A DNA stretch of 64,000 nucleotides from Bradyrhizobium sp. G127 (GTDB lineage Bacteria > Pseudomonadota > Alphaproteobacteria > Rhizobiales > Xanthobacteraceae). The stretch is taken from the NCBI RefSeq assembly GCF_021502575.1, contig NZ_JAKFGN010000002.1, forward strand, positions 558,001 through 622,000. Direction: 5' to 3'. A program made the position numbers and the translations under genes. Under the pieces are notes generated by a model that worked only from the letters and a program-made list of their open reading frames with translations, ran no database searches and was not told the origin of the DNA. Below are positions 62,191-64,000 of this stretch, one piece after another. Within the stretch, counting starts at the first letter, position 1. Each line of letters begins with the position of its first letter.

Positions 62191-64000
62191 CTATTCGGCG
62201 GCGATCTGCGGCGCGACCAGCGGCGGCGGATCGACGAGGTCCCGGGCAAGCTGTTCGTATCGCGTCTTCGCTTTGGCGACGGACGCATCCTTCACCGGAC
62301 CGTAGCCGCGAATCTGGTCCGGCAACGATAGCAACTCGACGGCGATGTCGTGCGTCTTCGGCGACAGCAGCTTGACCGCCGTGACCACGTCCTGCTCGTA
62401 GCCCTCGATCAGATTGCGCTCGAGCTTGCGGTCCTCGCTGTAGCTGAAGGGATCGAACAGCGTACCGCGCAGGAAGCGGAATTTGGCCAGCGTCCGGAAT
62501 ACCGGCAGCATCCAGGCGCCGAACACGCGCTTCTTCGGACGACCCTGCGCATCGACCCCGCTTTGCAGGATCGGCGGCGCGAGGTTGAAGCTGATCTTGA
62601 AATCGCCCTCGAACTGCTTGGCCAGATTCTCCGCGAACGTGCCGTCCGTATAAAGACGCGCAACCTCGTACTCGTCCTTGTAGGCAAGCAGCTTGGCGTA
62701 ATTGATCGCCACCGCGCGCGGCAGCGCCTCGCCGTAACCGCCGTCGAACGCGACCTTGCGCACCTGATCGACCAGATGGCGATAGCGCCTGGCGTAAGCA
62801 GCGTTTTGATAGTCGGTCAGAAGTTTGGTGCGATGCGCGATCACCTCATCGAGGGACATCTCGCCGAGGGTCTTTGGCGCCTCGGGCTCGTCGCCTTTCA
62901 TCATCGCCGCCAGCTTGGCAGGATCGGCCGCCGCGAGCCGGCCGAGCCGGAAGGCTTGCGTATTCATCTTGATCGACACGCCGTTCAGCTCGATCGCCTG
63001 CTCGATGGCTTCGGCGCCGACCGGCAGCAGACCCTTCTGATAGGCGAAGCCCATCATCATCATATTGGTGGCGATGGAGTCGCCCAGCAAGGTCTCCGCC
63101 GGTTTGGTGAAGTCGAGGAAGGACGAGTCCTTGCGCAACGCGTTTTCCAGAACGAGGTTGACTTTGCCGCGCTTGAAATCGAAATCGCGGTTCATGATGA
63201 AATCCGCGATCGGAATGAGATGCGTGTTGATGACGCCATGGGTGCGCGACGACTCGGCGAGCGAGATCGTTTCCTTGGCGACGGCCACCACCTCGTCGGC
63301 CGCGATCAATAGATCCGCCGTGCCGGTGACGATGCGCGAGCAGGTCACGTCGGCCGTGTTCTTCGACAGCCGCACATGGCTCAGCACAGCGCCGCCCTTC
63401 TGCGCAAGGCCGGACATGTCGAGGATCATGCTCGCCTTGCCCTCGATATGCGCTGCCATGCCAAGCAACGCACCGATGGTCAGCACGCCGGTGCCGCCAA
63501 CGCCGCCGACAGCGATGTTGTAAGGCTTGTCGAGTGACGGCATTGACGGCGGCGGAGGCAGTTCACCGAGATCGCCAAGGTCTACTGCCGCGCGCTTGCG
63601 CGGTGCACCGCCCTCCACCGTGACGAAGGACGGGCAGAAGCCCTTCACACAGGAGTAATCCTTGTTGCAGCTCGACTGGTTGATGGCGCGCTTGCGCCCC
63701 AGTTCGGTTTCCAGCGGCTCCACCGAGATGCAATTCGACTGCACCGAGCAATCGCCGCAGCCTTCGCACACCGCCGCATTGATGAAGATGCGCTTTGCCG
63801 GGTCTTCCATCAGTCCGCGCTTGCGGCGGCGCCGCTTTTCGGCGGCGCAGGTCTGCACGAACACGATCGCCGAACAACCCGGCACTTCACGCAGCGTGCG
63901 CTGAACTTCATCAAGCTGGTCGCGATGCGCAACCTTGGTGCCCGGCGCGATATCGGACGCCGGATACGCTTCGGGATTCTCCGACACCAGATAGATGTCG
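62191..64000 (-). CDS. Indolepyruvate ferredoxin oxidoreductase, fused form, C-terminal part (runs off right edge)
   Basis: The visible 603 codons are the C-terminal part; the frame remains open to the window end (reading DIYLVSENPEAYPASD across the GTG near 63987), so the start lies beyond 64000. It contains an iron-sulfur region (VCEGCGDCSVQSNC, SCNKDYSCVKGFCPS), then the gamma-type domain: NIAVGGVGGTGVLTIGALLGMAAH and GLAQKGGAVLSHVRLS. The C-terminus (about 200 residues) is the extension typical of the fused 1150-residue enzyme, which decarboxylates aryl-pyruvates or branched ketoacids to acyl-CoA. It ends 170 bases before the thiolase gene starts, on the same strand. Confidence 0.9.
   Translation of the reverse strand, partial: DIYLVSENPEAYPASDIAPGTKVAHRDQLDEVQRTLREVPGCSAIVFVQTCAAEKRRRRKRGLMEDPAKRIFINAAVCEGCGDCSVQSNCISVEPLETELGRKRAINQSSCNKDYSCVKGFCPSFVTVEGGAPRKRAAVDLGDLGELPPPPSMPSLDKPYNIAVGGVGGTGVLTIGALLGMAAHIEGKASMILDMSGLAQKGGAVLSHVRLSKNTADVTCSRIVTGTADLLIAADEVVAVAKETISLAESSRTHGVINTHLIPIADFIMNRDFDFKRGKVNLVLENALRKDSSFLDFTKPAETLLGDSIATNMMMMGFAYQKGLLPVGAEAIEQAIELNGVSIKMNTQAFRLGRLAAADPAKLAAMMKGDEPEAPKTLGEMSLDEVIAHRTKLLTDYQNAAYARRYRHLVDQVRKVAFDGGYGEALPRAVAINYAKLLAYKDEYEVARLYTDGTFAENLAKQFEGDFKISFNLAPPILQSGVDAQGRPKKRVFGAWMLPVFRTLAKFRFLRGTLFDPFSYSEDRKLERNLIEGYEQDVVTAVKLLSPKTHDIAVELLSLPDQIRGYGPVKDASVAKAKTRYEQLARDLVDPPPLVAPQIAAE

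Overview
The window reads as chromosomal DNA of a GC-rich alphaproteobacterium, most likely of the Bradyrhizobium / Rhodopseudomonas / Afipia / Nitrobacter group (Nitrobacteraceae). The basis is gene content and protein style: MipZ instead of MinCDE, ClpS-ClpA, a short phasin, a FixK/FNR-type box, CtrA-type boxes, DUF1489, the fused indolepyruvate oxidoreductase, and intergenic palindromes of the kind I associate with this family. No rRNA operon, CRISPR array, complete insertion sequence, replication origin or complete prophage is visible. The assignment is by recognition only and stops at family level.

Layout. 0-5.5 kb: a small membrane protein, clpA and clpS on the minus strand, then a TadG-like pilus-assembly protein with a VWA domain. 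5.5-12.7 kb: phasin, a D-Ala-D-Ala carboxypeptidase with a SPOR tail, a membrane DnaJ protein next to a VWA protein, a lipase-like hydrolase, and the division ATPase MipZ. 12.8-21 kb: panC, DUF1489, small hypotheticals (one behind a perfect FixK/FNR palindrome), a GST, DUF599, DUF3253, YdcF, an aldo/keto reductase, an HTH regulator behind a perfect CtrA-type box, and an M15-like peptidase. 21-29.5 kb: MgtE, a tandem pair of secreted polysaccharide deacetylases, then an unusual pair (PhoU/DUF47-tailed protein plus a pyruvate phosphate dikinase lacking its PEP/pyruvate barrel), FabI and tRNA-Leu. 29.6-41.8 kb: a lone FliN-like protein, LipB, acylphosphatase, an oxaloacetate-decarboxylase-like enzyme overlapping a biotin-dependent acyl-CoA carboxylase alpha subunit, a secreted phosphodiesterase, peroxiredoxin, photolyase, an EamA exporter and glutathione-dependent formaldehyde dehydrogenase.

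41.8-47 kb is the accessory-looking part. It has low gene density and many palindromic repeats. It holds an orphan HlyC-type toxin acyltransferase followed by a small membrane protein and an ORF that ends inside a repeat, a ClpP-fold-like secreted protein, a TPR protein, and a degenerate tRNA-Arg copy 84% identical to the functional tRNA-Arg 5.7 kb away.

47-64 kb: a quinohemoprotein alcohol dehydrogenase; a solute-binding protein paired with a membrane class III nucleotide cyclase; tRNA-Arg; divergent oxyR-katG; a BtuF-like binding protein; DUF3750; and a minus-strand block of NUDIX hydrolase, DapA-like aldolase, MaoC-type hydratase, OB-fold/zinc protein, SCP-x-type thiolase and an indolepyruvate ferredoxin oxidoreductase that runs off the right edge. 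The thiolase, OB-fold protein and hydratase look like one acyl-CoA (fatty, aromatic or sterol-like) catabolic unit.

The strongest second-look items are the dikinase/PhoU pair, the orphan HlyC locus, the twin bulged hairpins abutting ydcF, the FixK palindrome, the tRNA-Arg relic, and the binding-protein/cyclase pair.
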